A DNA stretch of 64,000 nt, taken from Microbacterium sp. KUDC0406. GTDB taxonomy: Bacteria > Actinomycetota > Actinomycetes > Actinomycetales > Microbacteriaceae. The stretch is taken from NCBI RefSeq assembly GCF_021582875.1, contig NZ_CP091138.1:1302001-1366000 (forward strand), given 5' to 3'. Every line of letters begins with the position of its first letter. Within the stretch, counting starts at the first letter, position 1. This document shows, piece after piece, positions 20,074 to 29,523 of this stretch. The notes beneath the pieces were generated by a model. That model saw nothing but the letters and a program-made list of their open reading frames with translations. It was not told the DNA's origin and searched no databases. The translations under genes were made by a program, and so were the position numbers.

Positions 20074-20577
20074 ATGACTGACACACTGACTCTCAACGGC
20101 TCCGAGCGGATCGCCGTCCAGAAGAGCGGGCCCGGCCGTTTCGAAGTGCAGGCCACCTATCAGCCACGCGGGGAGCGCCCTCCGATGCACGTGCATCCGG
20201 CTCACACCGAGGAGTTCACCGTCCTCTCCGGCGTGCTGCGCGTCGACTGCGCCGGCAGCGTGCGCGACTACCGTGCCGGGGAGTCCTTCGACATCGCCAG
20301 CGGCGTCGCGCACCGGATGTGGAACGGCGGAGACGAACCCGCGACCGTCCGGTGGATCAGCGCCCCCGCCGCGCGCGTGGAGTCGTTCTTCCGCGCGATG
20401 GACGCCCTGCACCGCGCGGGTACGACGAGCCTCCTGTCGAAGGCCGGCGTGCTCCGCGAGTACAAGGACGTCATGCGGCCGAGCTCGGCCGTGACAAGGC
20501 TGCTCGTGAACGTGCTCGGCGCCCTCCGCCCGGCTCCCCCGACTGTTCTCGCTCCCGCCGGGCAGGAGGCGCTCTGA
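20074..20577 (+). CDS. Cupin domain-containing protein
   Basis: A 167-residue protein with a single cupin_2 barrel. Metal-binding residues are visible: MHVHPAHTEEF supplies His39, His41 and Glu46 or Glu47, and GVAHRMWN supplies His80. Cupins include dioxygenases, isomerases and ligand-sensing proteins, and the activity here is unknown. ATG at 20074 follows TTGGAGAA. The gene is first in a unit controlled by the divergent MarR regulator, and its stop codon overlaps the start of the next gene, so they are translationally coupled. Confidence 0.85.
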   Translation: MTDTLTLNGSERIAVQKSGPGRFEVQATYQPRGERPPMHVHPAHTEEFTVLSGVLRVDCAGSVRDYRAGESFDIASGVAHRMWNGGDEPATVRWISAPAARVESFFRAMDALHRAGTTSLLSKAGVLREYKDVMRPSSAVTRLLVNVLGALRPAPPTVLAPAGQEAL

Positions 20578-21011
20578 TGTTCCGCCGGTACCTTGCGAAC
20601 ACGCTGACCGTGATCCTCGCTCTCATGATCGGCTACGTGGGGGTCAGCTATCTGCTCGATCCCGGCGGGACCGCGCCGAACTTCGGGATGCCCGCCTGGC
20701 CCGAGGGAGAGGCCGCGGCGTTCCTGTCCACCAAGGGCGCACGCGACCTCGTCACCGGCATCCTGCCGCTGGCGCTGCTCTTCACCGGCCAGCGCCGCGC
20801 GCTGGGCTGGGCGATGTCGATCATCGCCCTCGTCCCCCTGCTCGACGCGATCCTGATCCTGTCCAACGGCGGCTCGACGGCGATGGCCGTCTGGGTCCAC
20901 CTGCTCACCGCCGTGCTGACGTTCGGGACCGGCCTGCTCCTGCTCACCGAGAAGCCCCGGGCCGCTCGCGAGCGGCCCGCCCGCGCCGAGGAGCACGCGT
21001 CTGCATCGTGA
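20577..21011 (+). CDS. Small integral membrane protein, DUF4267-like
   Basis: A 144-residue protein with four predicted membrane helices (about residues 7-26, 57-72, 80-97 and 105-123) and a charged C-terminal tail. It contains GARDLVTGILPLALL, typical of DUF4267 proteins, whose function is not known. Its ATG shares one base with the cupin TGA (TGATG), indicating coupling. The MarR context suggests a stress- or compound-induced membrane role, but this is only inferred. Confidence 0.75.
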   Translation: MFRRYLANTLTVILALMIGYVGVSYLLDPGGTAPNFGMPAWPEGEAAAFLSTKGARDLVTGILPLALLFTGQRRALGWAMSIIALVPLLDAILILSNGGSTAMAVWVHLLTAVLTFGTGLLLLTEKPRAARERPARAEEHASAS

Positions 21012-21023
21012 CAGACTGAACCC

Positions 21024-21758
21024 ATGAGCCGCCGCCGAAGACGCCTGGTCATCATCTCGACGGGCATCGTCGCGACACTCGGGGTCCTCGCGACGCTGGT
21101 CTTCACCGGCATCCTCTGGCCCTCACGGTTTCTCGCCTCCGGCTACCCGGCGCGCGGGATCGACATCTCGGCGTGGCAAGGAGAGGTGGACTGGGACGTC
21201 CTGGCCGACCAGGACATCGACTTTGCCTACATCAAGGCGACCGAGGGATCCTCGGCCGTCGACTCGCGGTTCGCCGCGAACTGGGCGGGTGCCTCGAAGA
21301 CCGACCTGCTGATCGGCGCCTACCATTTCGTCAGCTTCGAGAGCAGCGGCGAGGCGCAGGCCGCGCACGTCATCGAGACGGTACCGGTGGGCGGCACGCT
21401 CCCGATCGCGCTGGACCTCGAGTACTACGGCGAGTTCTTCACGCACCCGCCGACGCGCGCCGAGGTCGACGCGATCCTCGGCCCGCTGATCGAGCGGCTC
21501 GAAGAGCACTACGGATCACCGCCCGTCATCTACGCGACGTCGCAGTCCTACGACCGCTACCTGTCGGGCGCCTATCCGGACGATCCGATCTGGAGCCGCT
21601 CGCTCGTCCTGCCGCCGCGACTGAACGACGGACGGGACTGGACCATCTGGCAGTACTCGAACCGAGACCGCCTCGATGGCTACCGGGGCGAGGAGCAGTA
21701 CATCGACATGAACGTCTTCAACGGCACGAGGGAGGAGCTGGCGAAGCTCGCGAAGTGA
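21024..21758 (+). CDS. Glycoside hydrolase family 25 (lysozyme-like muramidase), membrane-anchored
   Basis: A 244-residue protein: a short cationic N-terminus, one signal-anchor helix (about 8-31) and an extracytoplasmic GH25 domain. The catalytic acidic residues are visible as GIDISAWQ (Asp47) and the DLE motif (Asp131, Glu133). The WTIWQYS segment near residue 210 is also typical. GH25 enzymes cleave the beta-1,4 bond between N-acetylmuramic acid and N-acetylglucosamine in peptidoglycan, so a wall-remodelling role is likely. There is no ribosome binding site, but a CAGACT box sits seven bases before the ATG, so the mRNA may be leaderless. A strong terminator follows. Confidence 0.92.
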   Translation: MSRRRRRLVIISTGIVATLGVLATLVFTGILWPSRFLASGYPARGIDISAWQGEVDWDVLADQDIDFAYIKATEGSSAVDSRFAANWAGASKTDLLIGAYHFVSFESSGEAQAAHVIETVPVGGTLPIALDLEYYGEFFTHPPTRAEVDAILGPLIERLEEHYGSPPVIYATSQSYDRYLSGAYPDDPIWSRSLVLPPRLNDGRDWTIWQYSNRDRLDGYRGEEQYIDMNVFNGTREELAKLAK

Positions 21759-21770
21759 GCCCGGACAGCA

Positions 21771-21798
21771 GAAGACCCCCGCCGGAGCGGGGGTCTTC
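21771..21798 (+). terminator. Strong stem-loop terminator after the GH25 gene
   Basis: GAAGACCCCCGC (21771-21782) pairs perfectly with GCGGGGGTCTTC (21787-21798) across a 4-base loop, 13 bases after the GH25 stop. It is equally placed to end transcription of the tRNA gene on the other strand. Confidence 0.85.
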
Positions 21799-21805
21799 TC
21801 ATCTG

Positions 21806-21877
21806 CTGGGGTACCTGGACTCGAACCAAGAATGGCGGTACCAGAAACCGCTGTGTTGCCAATTACACCATACCCCA
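21806..21877 (-). tRNA. tRNA-Gln (anticodon CTG)
   Basis: A 72-nt cloverleaf on the minus strand. The acceptor stem pairs TGGGGTA at the 5' end with TACCCCA, and the discriminator is G, as in other tRNA-Gln. The anticodon stem GCGGT/ACCGC encloses the loop TTCTGGT, giving anticodon CTG, which reads CAG codons. The T-arm contains GGTTCGAGTCC. The CCA end is not encoded. Confidence 0.95.
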
Positions 21878-21964
21878 AGGGCGAAACCGGGGCCTCGCAC
21901 CGAGAGTCAAGCTTACCCGACTCCCCAGCAGGCGCCAAACCGGCTCAGCTCCCCGCGCGCGTCG

Positions 21965-21970
21965 TAGAGT
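21965..21970 (+). promoter_or_regulatory. Probable -10 box of a leaderless DUF488 mRNA
   Basis: TAGAGT ends six bases before the ATG at 21977, the spacing seen for leaderless actinobacterial transcripts. There is no room for a normally spaced ribosome binding site. Confidence 0.45.
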
Positions 21971-21976
21971 CGGAGC

Positions 21977-22499
21977 ATGGCGCTCACGGTCTGGACGATC
22001 GGACACTCCACGCGCCCGATCGAGGAGTTCACCGCACTGCTCGGTGCGAACGGCGTGCGACAGGTCGTCGACGTCCGCACGGTCGCGCGCTCCCGCCACA
22101 ACCCGCAGTACAACGCGGACACCCTGCCGGAGTCGCTGCGGCAGCACGGAATCGGCTGCCGTCGCCTCGAGGCACTCGGCGGCCTGCGTCACACCACCAA
22201 GGCGTCGATCAACACCGGCTGGCGCAACGCCAGCTTCCGCGGCTACGCCGACTACATGCAGACGCCGGAGTTCGCGACCGGGCTCAACGAGCTGATCGGG
22301 CTGGCCGCCACACCGACGGCGATCATGTGCGCCGAGGCCGTGCCCTGGCGGTGCCATCGCTCGCTGATCGGCGATGCGCTGCTGGTCCGGCGGCATCCGG
22401 GTGATCGACATCATCGGTGCCCGATCGGTGCGCGACGAGACGCTCACGCCGTTCGCGCACGTCGACGGGCTCACGATCACCTACCCACCGCAGGAATGA
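21977..22499 (+). CDS. DUF488 family protein, frameshifted
   Basis: About 173 residues when repaired. It opens with TVWTIGHSTRPIEEF and the VVDVRTVARSRHNPQYN segment and contains the conserved CAEAVPWRCHRSLIGDALL with two Cys, all typical of DUF488 proteins of unknown function. The frame breaks at about 22387-22394 (GGTCCGGCGGC). Removing one G gives LLVRGIRVIDIIG and continues to a TGA at 22497-22499 (...ITYPPQE). Without repair the frame runs into unrelated sequence opposite the lipocalin gene. Convergent with that gene, two bases apart. The break is probably a sequence error. Confidence 0.8.
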
Positions 22500-22501
22500 G
22501 C

Positions 22502-22999
22502 TCAGACCTCGACGCGTCGCCCCGACTGCGCCGGCCGGATCCAGGCGCCCAGTTCGAAGCCCTGCGCCCGCGCCTCGGTGAGGAACTCCGCCTCAGTGTC
22601 GGTCGGCATCTCCGCCTCACGGGACAGCAGCCACAGGTGTCTCCGATCCGGTGTGCCGACCAGCGCATGGCGGTAGTCGCCGTCAACCTTCAGCACCCAG
22701 TAGTCCGCCTCGGTGAACGGGATCCAGCGCAGCGCCGCGGGCAGGAACGTCACGCGCAGTCGCCCGGGGTGCCCCTCATCCGGCACCGCGCGCCCCAGAG
22801 CCTGCACGGGTTCGCCGGACTCGTCGAGACAGCGGTTGTCCACCTGCACCGTCCCGTCATCGTCGAGGGAGTACTCCGCGGTCACGTCGCGCGCCCCGTC
22901 GTCCTCGAACCTCAGCGGCAGGCGTCCCACCTCGAACCACAGGCCCAGATACCGCTGGAGGTCGAACTCGGCGACCGATCGCACCGTCAACTCCGTCAT
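22502..22999 (-). CDS. Lipocalin family protein (Blc-like)
   Basis: A 165-residue protein with the bacterial lipocalin signature: DLQRYLGLWFEVGRLP (GxW-like motif, about residues 12-27), the NRCLDE strand, and ADYWVLKVDGDYRHALVGTPDRRHLWLLSR. Lipocalins are eight-stranded barrels that bind hydrophobic ligands. Many Gram-negative Blc proteins are outer-membrane lipoproteins, but this one has no signal peptide or lipobox and is probably cytoplasmic. Ligand unknown. ATG at 22999 follows GAGAGGAAG. Confidence 0.85.
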   Translation of the reverse strand: MTELTVRSVAEFDLQRYLGLWFEVGRLPLRFEDDGARDVTAEYSLDDDGTVQVDNRCLDESGEPVQALGRAVPDEGHPGRLRVTFLPAALRWIPFTEADYWVLKVDGDYRHALVGTPDRRHLWLLSREAEMPTDTEAEFLTEARAQGFELGAWIRPAQSGRRVEV

Positions 23000-23066
23000 G
23001 TCCGCTTCCTCTCCGTCAGAGTCCGGTCACGCTATCGGCCTTCCCCGAACGGATGCTGGGCGCCCG

Positions 23067-24369
23067 TCACATCTCGCCCATGCGGGCCGGCCGCACCCAG
23101 CGCAGCAGCACCGTCGAACGGGTGATCCGGGCGAGGTCCGCCAGCAGAGCACCGACCTTGGTGCCGATGCTCAGGCTGAGGAACATCATCAGCGCGGTGG
23201 CCACTGCCTGAGGATCGAAGCTCGCCAGCGAGACGAGGCCGATCGTGCCCGGCACGAGCAGCAGGAACGCGGGCTGGAACGACACCGTCGCCGGCACCGC
23301 GAGAGTGACGCGCTCCAGCACACGCGCGGCCACGAAGAGCAGGGCGCCGGCGACCCCGGTCGCCACCACATTGCCCATCATCGGGCTCAGCAGCGCGAGC
23401 ACGGCGTAGGTCCCGGTCATCACCACGACGCACACCACCGTCAGGCGGAATCCCGAACCGAACGCGAGGCCGATGCCGATCGCGAGCACGATCACCGCGA
23501 ACCAGGCCGCCCAGAGCGGTGGCAGCGCCTGCCATCCACCGTGGTCGTTGGTCAGCTGCACCGCGTCGCCGACGAGTGCGGCGGATGCCGAGTCGATGTG
23601 CATTCCGGTCAGCCTGGCTCCCGCGTAGACCCCGGCTGCCATGAAGGCGAGCATGATCAGGCCGTACATCAGCCGCGACGCCCCGGTCACGATGTCGGTC
23701 GAGGTGAGCTCGAGCAGCGCGTTGGTCATCAGCGCGCCGGGCACCAGGATGGCGATCGGCGCGCACACGGCGAACAGTGGCACCGGCGACAGGTCGAGTG
23801 CATTCGCGGCAGTCCCGACCAGGATCGTCGAGATGAAAGCCGAGACGAAAGGCGCGACGGCGGCCGCGGCGCGCACGCGCATCATGAGCAGGGTCAGCCC
23901 TCCCACCAGCAGCCCCACGACCAGCGCGAGCACGATCGCCCACCACGGACAGCGGAACAGCGCGGCGAGGGCGCCCGAGAGCAGTCCGCAGCCGATCAGG
24001 CTCTGCAGTCCGGGCCTCCGCCGCCGGCGTCGCCCTGATCGCCGCCATCCGGGCCGGTGCGGCGCTCAGCGGCAGGGCGCCCGACTCGAGCTCGCGCACC
24101 AGCCTGCTGGCCTTCGCCGACTGGCGGAAGGTCAGCGCAGCGCCCTTGCCGATCACGGTCGTCGTCGCCGACGCCGCGCCGGGGCGGCTCACCATCACCA
24201 TCTCGGGCAGGATCGCGAACTCGACCGGCGAGTCCGGCAGGGTGCGTCGGCTCACCTGCTCGAGCGTGCCGCGCACGTCGGTGACCGACGTGCCGCAATC
24301 CAGCAGCAGCACGCCGAGGTCGCCGAGGATCACGTCCGTGTCGGACGCCGAGGTCGCGACATCAGCCAC
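23067..24369 (-). CDS. ThrE-like threonine/serine exporter, frameshifted
   Basis: About 433 residues when repaired. The N-terminal ThrE domain (VLLLDCGTSVTDVRGTLEQ, PEMVMVS) is soluble. The C-terminal part has about ten membrane helices, including VPGALMTNALLELTSTDIVTGASRL and LLVPGTIGLVSLASF. The family exports threonine and serine by proton motive force; substrate here is inferred. GTG at 24369 has GAGGGGAGGA at the right distance. The frame breaks at about 24017-24027 within GCCGGCGGCGG (coding strand). Removing one G joins the domains as ...ATPARRPGLQSLIG. The family A/B repeats are not involved. Probably a sequence error. Confidence 0.83.
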
Positions 24370-24396
24370 AGTCCTCCCCTCTCCCGCTTGCGTGAC

Positions 24397-24540
24397 GCGT
24401 TTCGTCTCTGCGTTTCGTCTCTGCGTTTCGTCTCTGCGTTTCGTCTCGCTCCGCTCGCTCAACGACCACCGCTCGCGGGGCGACCATCGCTCGCTCAACG
24501 GCCACCGCTCGCGGGGCGGACCATCGCTCGCGGGGCGACC
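24397..24540. repeat. Tandem 13-bp repeat and degenerate copies (dispersed family B)
   Basis: Four tandem copies of GCGTTTCGTCTCT start at 24397, 24410, 24423 and 24436. They run into GCTCCGCTCGCTCAACGACC and then imperfect CACCGCTCGCGGGGCGACC-like units to 24540. The element fills the gap between gltX and the thrE-like gene. The same sequence forms a long hairpin at 28260-28346. Confidence 0.9.
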
Positions 24541-24550
24541 GGGACGCGGA

Positions 24551-26062
24551 TCAGCCCGCGAGCTTGTCCCCCAGCGCCCGCAGCCGGCGCAGCGACTCGT
24601 CCTTGCCGAGCAGCTCCATCGACTCGAACAGCGGCGGCGAGACGCGGCGACCGGTGATCGCGACGCGCGGCGGCCCGTAGGCCACGCGCGGCTTCAGCTC
24701 GAGACCGTCGATGAGCGCGGAGGACAGCGCCTCCTGGATGACGTCGGGGGTGAACTCCTCGAGCGGCTCGAGAGCGGAGACGGATGCCTGCAGCACCTCG
24801 GCAGCGTTCGCGGGAAGCCCCTTCAGAGCGTCGTCCTCATACGAGACCTCGTCGGCGAACAGGAAGCCGAGCATGCCGGGCGCCTCGCCCAGCAGCTGCA
24901 TCCGCTCCTGCACGAGCGGCGCCGCGCGGAAGGCGAGCACGATCTGCTCGTGCGTGGGCTCGGCTCCGCCGAACACGTCGGCCGCGGCCAGGTACGGCAG
25001 CAGACGCTCGGCGAAGTCCTTCGGCTCGAGCATGCGGATGTGGTCGCCGTTGATCGACACGGCCTTCTTCTGATCGAAGCGGGCCGGGTTCGGGTTGACG
25101 TCCTCGATGTCGAACGCGGCGACCATCTCGTCGCGCGAGAACACGTCGCGGTCAGGGCCGATCGACCAGCCCAGCAGCGCCAGGTAGTTCAGCAGGCCCT
25201 CGGGGATCATGCCGCTGGAGCGGTGCAGGAACAGGTCGGCCTTCGGGTCGCGCTTGGACAGCTTCTTGTTGCCCGTCTCGCCGAGCACCAGCGGCATGTG
25301 GCCGAAGCGCGGGACGAACGTGGTCACTCCGGCGTCGATGAGCGCGGCGTACAGTGCCAGCTGGCGCGCGGTCGACGGCATGAGATCCTCACCGCGCAGT
25401 ACATGCGTGATGCCCATCAGCGCGTCATCGACGGGGTTCACGAACGTGTACAGCGGCACGCCGTTCGGTCGCACGATCACGTAGTCGGGGAACGAGCCGG
25501 CCGGGAAGGTCACCTCGCCGCGGATCAGATCGACGTAGGTGAGGTCATGGTCGGGCACGCGCAGACGCAGCGCGGGCTGACGCCCCTCGGCGCGGAACGC
25601 GGCCTTCTGCTCGTCGGTGAGGTCGCGGTCGAAGTTGTCGTAGCCGAGCTGCTTCGCGCGGCCGGCGGCCTCGTTGCGGGCGTCGATCTCCTCCGCCGTC
25701 GAGAAGCTCTCGTACACCAGGCCGGCCGCGACGAGCTTGTCGAGCACCTCACGGTAGACCTCATGCCGCTGTGACTGACGGTACGGGCCGTTCGGGCCGC
25801 CCACCTCGACGCCCTCGTCCCAGTCGATCTCGAGCCAGCGCAGCGCATCGAGCAGCTGCTGGTAGCTCTCCTCGCTGTCGCGCGCCGCATCGGTGTCCTC
25901 GATGCGGAACACGAGCTTGCCGCCGTTGTGCCGCGCGTACGCCCAGTTGAACAGGGCCGTGCGGATCAGGCCGACGTGCGGCAGACCGGTCGGCGACGGG
26001 CAGAAGCGCACACGGACGTCGGCTCCGGTTGCGGTGGTGGTGCGGGGATCAGGAGTAGCCAT
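24551..26062 (-). CDS. gltX: Glutamate--tRNA ligase
   Basis: An intact 503-residue class I aminoacyl-tRNA synthetase that charges tRNA-Glu. In bacteria lacking GlnRS it also charges tRNA-Gln for later amidation. The HIGH-type motif is HVGL (29-32) within [20 protein letters not shown]. The KMSKS-type motif is KLSKR (267-271). The C-terminal helical anticodon-binding region is complete. ATG at 26062. A tRNA-Gln gene lies about 2.7 kb away. Downstream is the family B repeat. Confidence 0.97.
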   Translation of the reverse strand: MATPDPRTTTATGADVRVRFCPSPTGLPHVGLIRTALFNWAYARHNGGKLVFRIEDTDAARDSEESYQQLLDALRWLEIDWDEGVEVGGPNGPYRQSQRHEVYREVLDKLVAAGLVYESFSTAEEIDARNEAAGRAKQLGYDNFDRDLTDEQKAAFRAEGRQPALRLRVPDHDLTYVDLIRGEVTFPAGSFPDYVIVRPNGVPLYTFVNPVDDALMGITHVLRGEDLMPSTARQLALYAALIDAGVTTFVPRFGHMPLVLGETGNKKLSKRDPKADLFLHRSSGMIPEGLLNYLALLGWSIGPDRDVFSRDEMVAAFDIEDVNPNPARFDQKKAVSINGDHIRMLEPKDFAERLLPYLAAADVFGGAEPTHEQIVLAFRAAPLVQERMQLLGEAPGMLGFLFADEVSYEDDALKGLPANAAEVLQASVSALEPLEEFTPDVIQEALSSALIDGLELKPRVAYGPPRVAITGRRVSPPLFESMELLGKDESLRRLRALGDKLAG

Positions 26063-26105
26063 AGCCCTTCGATTCTACCGAGAGCGGATGCCCCTCCCCG
26101 GCGCG

Positions 26106-26183
26106 TCAGAACGCGGCATCCTTCCGCCACACCGAGACGTGCGACTCGCTCTCGGCGGTGAACGGCGCGCCGCTCCAGTCGGC
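26106..26183 (-). other. Short open segment in frame after the MFS stop, possible gene remnant
   Basis: Directly after the MFS stop codon (26184-26186) the same frame stays open for 25 residues (ADWSGAPFTAESES, then HVSVWRKDAAF) and ends at 26106. It has no start codon or ribosome binding site of its own. The composition looks protein-like. It may be the C-terminal stub of a lost gene or a readthrough extension of the MFS protein. I do not recognise the family. Confidence 0.25.
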
Positions 26184-27465
26184 CTAGGACGGGACGACGA
26201 CGCGGTCACGGCCGCTGCGTGCGAGCGGCGAGAGCGCGGTGATCGCGATGACGATCACGAGGGCGGTGGCGCCGAGGCCGCCGTACCCGAAGTTCGTCAG
26301 CACCACTCCGGCCAGCGCCGCGCCCACCGCGGCGGTCAGACTCATCAACGAGTCGCTGATGCCCTGGCGGCGCGGACGCTGCAGCGTGGTCGACGACTCG
26401 GTCAGCAGCGCGGCACCGGCGACCGTCGCAGCGCTCCAGCCGAGCCCGAGCAGGATGAGCGCGGCCATGACGCCGGCCGGGTTCTCGCCGGCGAAGATCG
26501 CGGTCAGCAGCGACGCGGTCAGCAGCGCCTGTCCGAGCAGCACCACGCGGATGCGGCCCCAGCGGTCCGAGAGGATGCCGAACACGGGCGAGAGCCCGTA
26601 CATGCCCGCCACGTGCAGGCCGATCGTCAGTCCGACCAGCGTGGTGACGTCGGTCTCGGTGGTCTCCATCCCGTGCATCCCGTGCGCCATGTGCGAGAGG
26701 TGGATCGGGGTCATCGCCATGACCGACGCCATCACCGCGTGGGAGCCGGAGACGGCGAAGATCGCGTAGCGCGCGGCGACGGGGCGATCGACCGCGGCGC
26801 CGAGCACCGCCGCCGCGCCCTCGTCCCGCGCGATCCGCAGCGCGAGCAGCAGGGGGTCGGGCCGCAGGGCGGCCAGGTACAGCACCAGGGCCAGAGCCTG
26901 CGCGATCAGCGAGAAGACGTACGAGCCGGTGAGATGCGGCATCCCGAGCGCCTGTCCGACCACTTCGCCGGGAGTGAGCAGGAACGGCCCGGCGACCCCG
27001 CCGACCGTCGTCGACCAGACCACCACCGACAGGTCGCGGCCGCGGTGCTGCGCCGAGGCGAGGTCGGTCGCGGCGAACCGGGACTGCAGGTTGCCTGCGT
27101 TGCCCATGCCGATGAGGATGACGCCGGCGAGGAGGACCGGAAAGCTGCGCACGGATGCCGACGGTGATGACGATGCTCACGCCGACCAGCGCCAACAGGT
27201 TGCCGGCGGTGAGAGACAGCCGCCGCCCGAACCGGGCCGCGAACCGGGCGAGCGGGATGGCCGCGGCAGCGGCGCCGAGCGTGACCGATGCGGTCGCCAG
27301 GCCCGACAGCGCATCGTCGCCGGAGAGGTCGGCCGCGAGCAGCGCCCCGAGCGACACCGTGGCACCGAAGGCGATGCCGCCGAGCACCTGTCCGAGGGCA
27401 AGGATGCCGACGGTGCGGCGCTGGATGCGCTCCAGGTCCCCGTTCGCGAGCCGGAGTGTCGTCAC
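26184..27465 (-). CDS. MFS transporter, frameshifted
   Basis: About 426 residues when repaired, with twelve predicted membrane helices. The N-terminal half has the ALGQVLGGIAFGATVSLGALLAADLSG opening and the GRR loop (AARFGRRLSLTAG). The second half has LSDRWGRIRVVLLGQA, a second MFS loop motif, and a His/Met-rich MAHGMHGMETTE stretch between helices. The frame breaks at about 27150-27165. Dropping one G gives ITVASVRSFPVLLAG. The GTG at 27465 overlaps the TGA of the upstream fumarylacetoacetase-type gene (GTGA), so they are translationally coupled. Substrate unknown; a carboxylate is suggested by the partner. Confidence 0.8.
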
Positions 27466-28232
27466 GAGGCGTCGCGCACGGGATTGCGGAGTGTGCCGAT
27501 GCCGGCCACCTCGACCTCGACGGTGTCGCCCGCGACGATCGGGCCGACGCCGGCAGGGGTGCCGGTCATGATGACGTCGCCGGGGAGCAGCGTGAACACG
27601 GCGGAGGCGTAGGCGATGATGTCGGCGACGGAGTGGATCATGTCCGACAGCGGCGCCTGCTGGCGCACCTCGCCGTTGACGCGGGTCTCGATGCTCGCCG
27701 TGGCGGCGTCGAACTCGGTCTCGATGACCGGGCCGAGCGGGGCGAAGGTGTCGAAGCCCTTGCCCCGCGTCCATTGCCCGTCCTTGCGCTGCAGATCGCG
27801 TGCGGTGACGTCGTTGCCGACGGTGTAGCCGAACACGTGATCGAGAGCGTTCTCGGCGCTGACGTTCTTCGCGATGCGGCCGATCACGGCGACCAGTTCT
27901 CCCTCGAACTCGATGCGATCGGAGAGGGCCACCGGGCGCACGATGGCGTCGCCCGGGCCGATCACCGCGGTGTTCGGCTTGAGGAACAGCAGAGGCTCCT
28001 CCGGGGCGACGTTGCCGAACTCGGCGGCATGGTCGTGGTAGTTGCGTCCGACGCAGAGGACCTTCGAGCGCGGGATCACCGGCGCCAGCAGAGCGGCATC
28101 CGCCAAGGGCACCCGCTCCCCCGTCGGTTCGTATCCCGCGAACATCGGATCGCCCTCCAGGACGACGAGATCCCCGTCGTCCACGATGCCGAACCGGATG
28201 GCGCCCTCATGGCTGAAACGTGCGATCTTCAC
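27462..28232 (-). CDS. Fumarylacetoacetate hydrolase (FAH) family protein
   Basis: A 256-residue FAH-fold enzyme. SKVLCVGRNYHDHAAE and PEEPLLFLKPNTAVIGPGD match the family core, and the metal ligands are in the IEFEGELVAVIG and VTARDLQRKDGQW stretches (Glu, Glu, Asp pattern). GDVIMTGTPAGVG is a family signature. Family members act as acylpyruvate hydrolases, oxaloacetate decarboxylases or 2-hydroxyhepta-2,4-diene-1,7-dioate isomerases, and the substrate here is not determined. ATG at 28232. It is the first gene of a pair with the MFS transporter. A family B hairpin lies upstream. Confidence 0.9.
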   Translation of the reverse strand: MKIARFSHEGAIRFGIVDDGDLVVLEGDPMFAGYEPTGERVPLADAALLAPVIPRSKVLCVGRNYHDHAAEFGNVAPEEPLLFLKPNTAVIGPGDAIVRPVALSDRIEFEGELVAVIGRIAKNVSAENALDHVFGYTVGNDVTARDLQRKDGQWTRGKGFDTFAPLGPVIETEFDAATASIETRVNGEVRQQAPLSDMIHSVADIIAYASAVFTLLPGDVIMTGTPAGVGPIVAGDTVEVEVAGIGTLRNPVRDAS

Positions 28233-28259
28233 CCGCCCAGCCTAGTCACCCGACCACGC

Positions 28260-28346
28260 GGTCGTTGAGCGAGCGGAGCGAGACGAAACGTCTTCAGGCG
28301 GCCTGATAGCGTTTCGTCTCGCTCCTTCGTCGCTCGCTCAACGACC
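28260..28346. repeat. Long imperfect inverted repeat (dispersed family B)
   Basis: The left arm (28260-28290, beginning GGTCGTTGAGCGAGCGGAGC) and right arm (28310-28346, ending CGCTCGCTCAACGACC) are inverted copies, with six extra bases in the right arm and a loop of about 19 bases. The element fills the gap between ilvE and the FAH gene, both on the minus strand, and could act as a terminator. It shares its core with the repeat at 24397-24540. Confidence 0.9.
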
Positions 28347-28356
28347 GGGGGTGATG

Positions 28357-29469
28357 TCAGGCGTCCAGGCGGACGAGCCAGCCGTGCGGATCCTCTCGGC
28401 GGCCGTACTGGATGTCGGTGAGCTCCTCGCGCAGCGACATCGCGAGCTCCGTCGACTCGGGGCCCTCGTGCACGATCTCGAAGTCGGCCGCCATCAGCTT
28501 GCCGATCGGCACGACCACGGCGGCGGTGCCGCAGGCGAAGGCGCCGATGATCTCGCCGGAGGCCGCACCGTCGCGCCACTCGTCGATCGAGATGCGGCGC
28601 TGCTCCACGGTCAGACCGCGGTCCTTCGCGAGCTGCAGGATCGAGTCGAGCGTGATGCCCTCGAGGATCGACTCCGACTCCGGCGTCAGCAGCCTGCCGT
28701 CCCGTGTGACGAGCACGAGGTTCATGCCGCCGAGCTCCTCGATGTACTCGCCGTCCAGGAACAGCACCTGCTGGCATCCCTTGGCGTACGCCTGCTCCTG
28801 TGGAAGGAGACTCGACGCGTAGTTGCCGCCGGTCTTGGCCGCGCCGGTGCCGCCGTGTCCGGCGCGGGCGTAGTCGGTCGAGAGCCAGATGTTCACCGGC
28901 TGCACACCGCCCGGGAAGTATGCGCCTGCCGGGCTCGCGATCAGGTAGTAGCCGACCTTCTTCGCGGCCCGCACGCCCAGGAACGCCTCCTTGGCGAACA
29001 TGAACGGACGCAGGTACAGGCTCTCCTCGGGGTTGCTCGGCACCCACGACGAGTCCACCGCGACGAGCTGCTTGAGCGACTCGATGAACAGTTCTTCGGG
29101 CAGTTCCGGCAGGGCGAGCCGGCGCGCCGAGCGCTGCAGGCGTGCGGCGTTGCGGTCGGGACGGAACGTCCACACCGAGCCGTCGGCGTGACGATACGCC
29201 TTGAGGCCCTCGAAGATCTCCTGCGAGTAGTGCAGCACAGCTGCGGCGGGGTCGAGCGGAATCGGACCGTAGGGCTGCACGCGGGGACGATGCCAGCCAC
29301 CCTTCTCGGACCAGCACAGGTCGACCATGTGGTCGGTGAAGTGCACGCCGAATCCGGGGGCGCGCAGGATCTCCTCGCGCTCGGAGTCGGAGCGGGCGCT
29401 CTCGTTGCGGGTCACCTGCCACACGAGGCCGGAGGGAGAGGGAGCCTGGAGGGGAAGTCCGATGGTCAT
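28357..29469 (-). CDS. ilvE: Branched-chain amino acid aminotransferase
   Basis: An intact 370-residue class IV PLP aminotransferase. It performs the last step of isoleucine, leucine and valine synthesis with glutamate as amino donor. The PLP lysine is Lys212 in GAAKTGGNYASSL. LLTPESESILEGITLDSIL and the PYGPIPLDPAAAVLHYSQEIFEGLKAY substrate-side segments are typical of the long actinobacterial form. ATG at 29469. It lies next to leuB on the same strand, 54 bases downstream, so the two probably form a unit. The other ilv genes are 20 kb away. Confidence 0.96.
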   Translation of the reverse strand: MTIGLPLQAPSPSGLVWQVTRNESARSDSEREEILRAPGFGVHFTDHMVDLCWSEKGGWHRPRVQPYGPIPLDPAAAVLHYSQEIFEGLKAYRHADGSVWTFRPDRNAARLQRSARRLALPELPEELFIESLKQLVAVDSSWVPSNPEESLYLRPFMFAKEAFLGVRAAKKVGYYLIASPAGAYFPGGVQPVNIWLSTDYARAGHGGTGAAKTGGNYASSLLPQEQAYAKGCQQVLFLDGEYIEELGGMNLVLVTRDGRLLTPESESILEGITLDSILQLAKDRGLTVEQRRISIDEWRDGAASGEIIGAFACGTAAVVVPIGKLMAADFEIVHEGPESTELAMSLREELTDIQYGRREDPHGWLVRLDA

Positions 29470-29523
29470 GATGTGCTGTCCTGACAGGTCGAAATACTGG
29501 CGAGTTGTGCGCCGGAACCCAGA

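Noticed and set aside
24397..24448. CRISPR or satellite origin repeat
   Set aside because: A 13-bp tandem unit without spacers, part of a dispersed family also found at 28260; no replication genes nearby.
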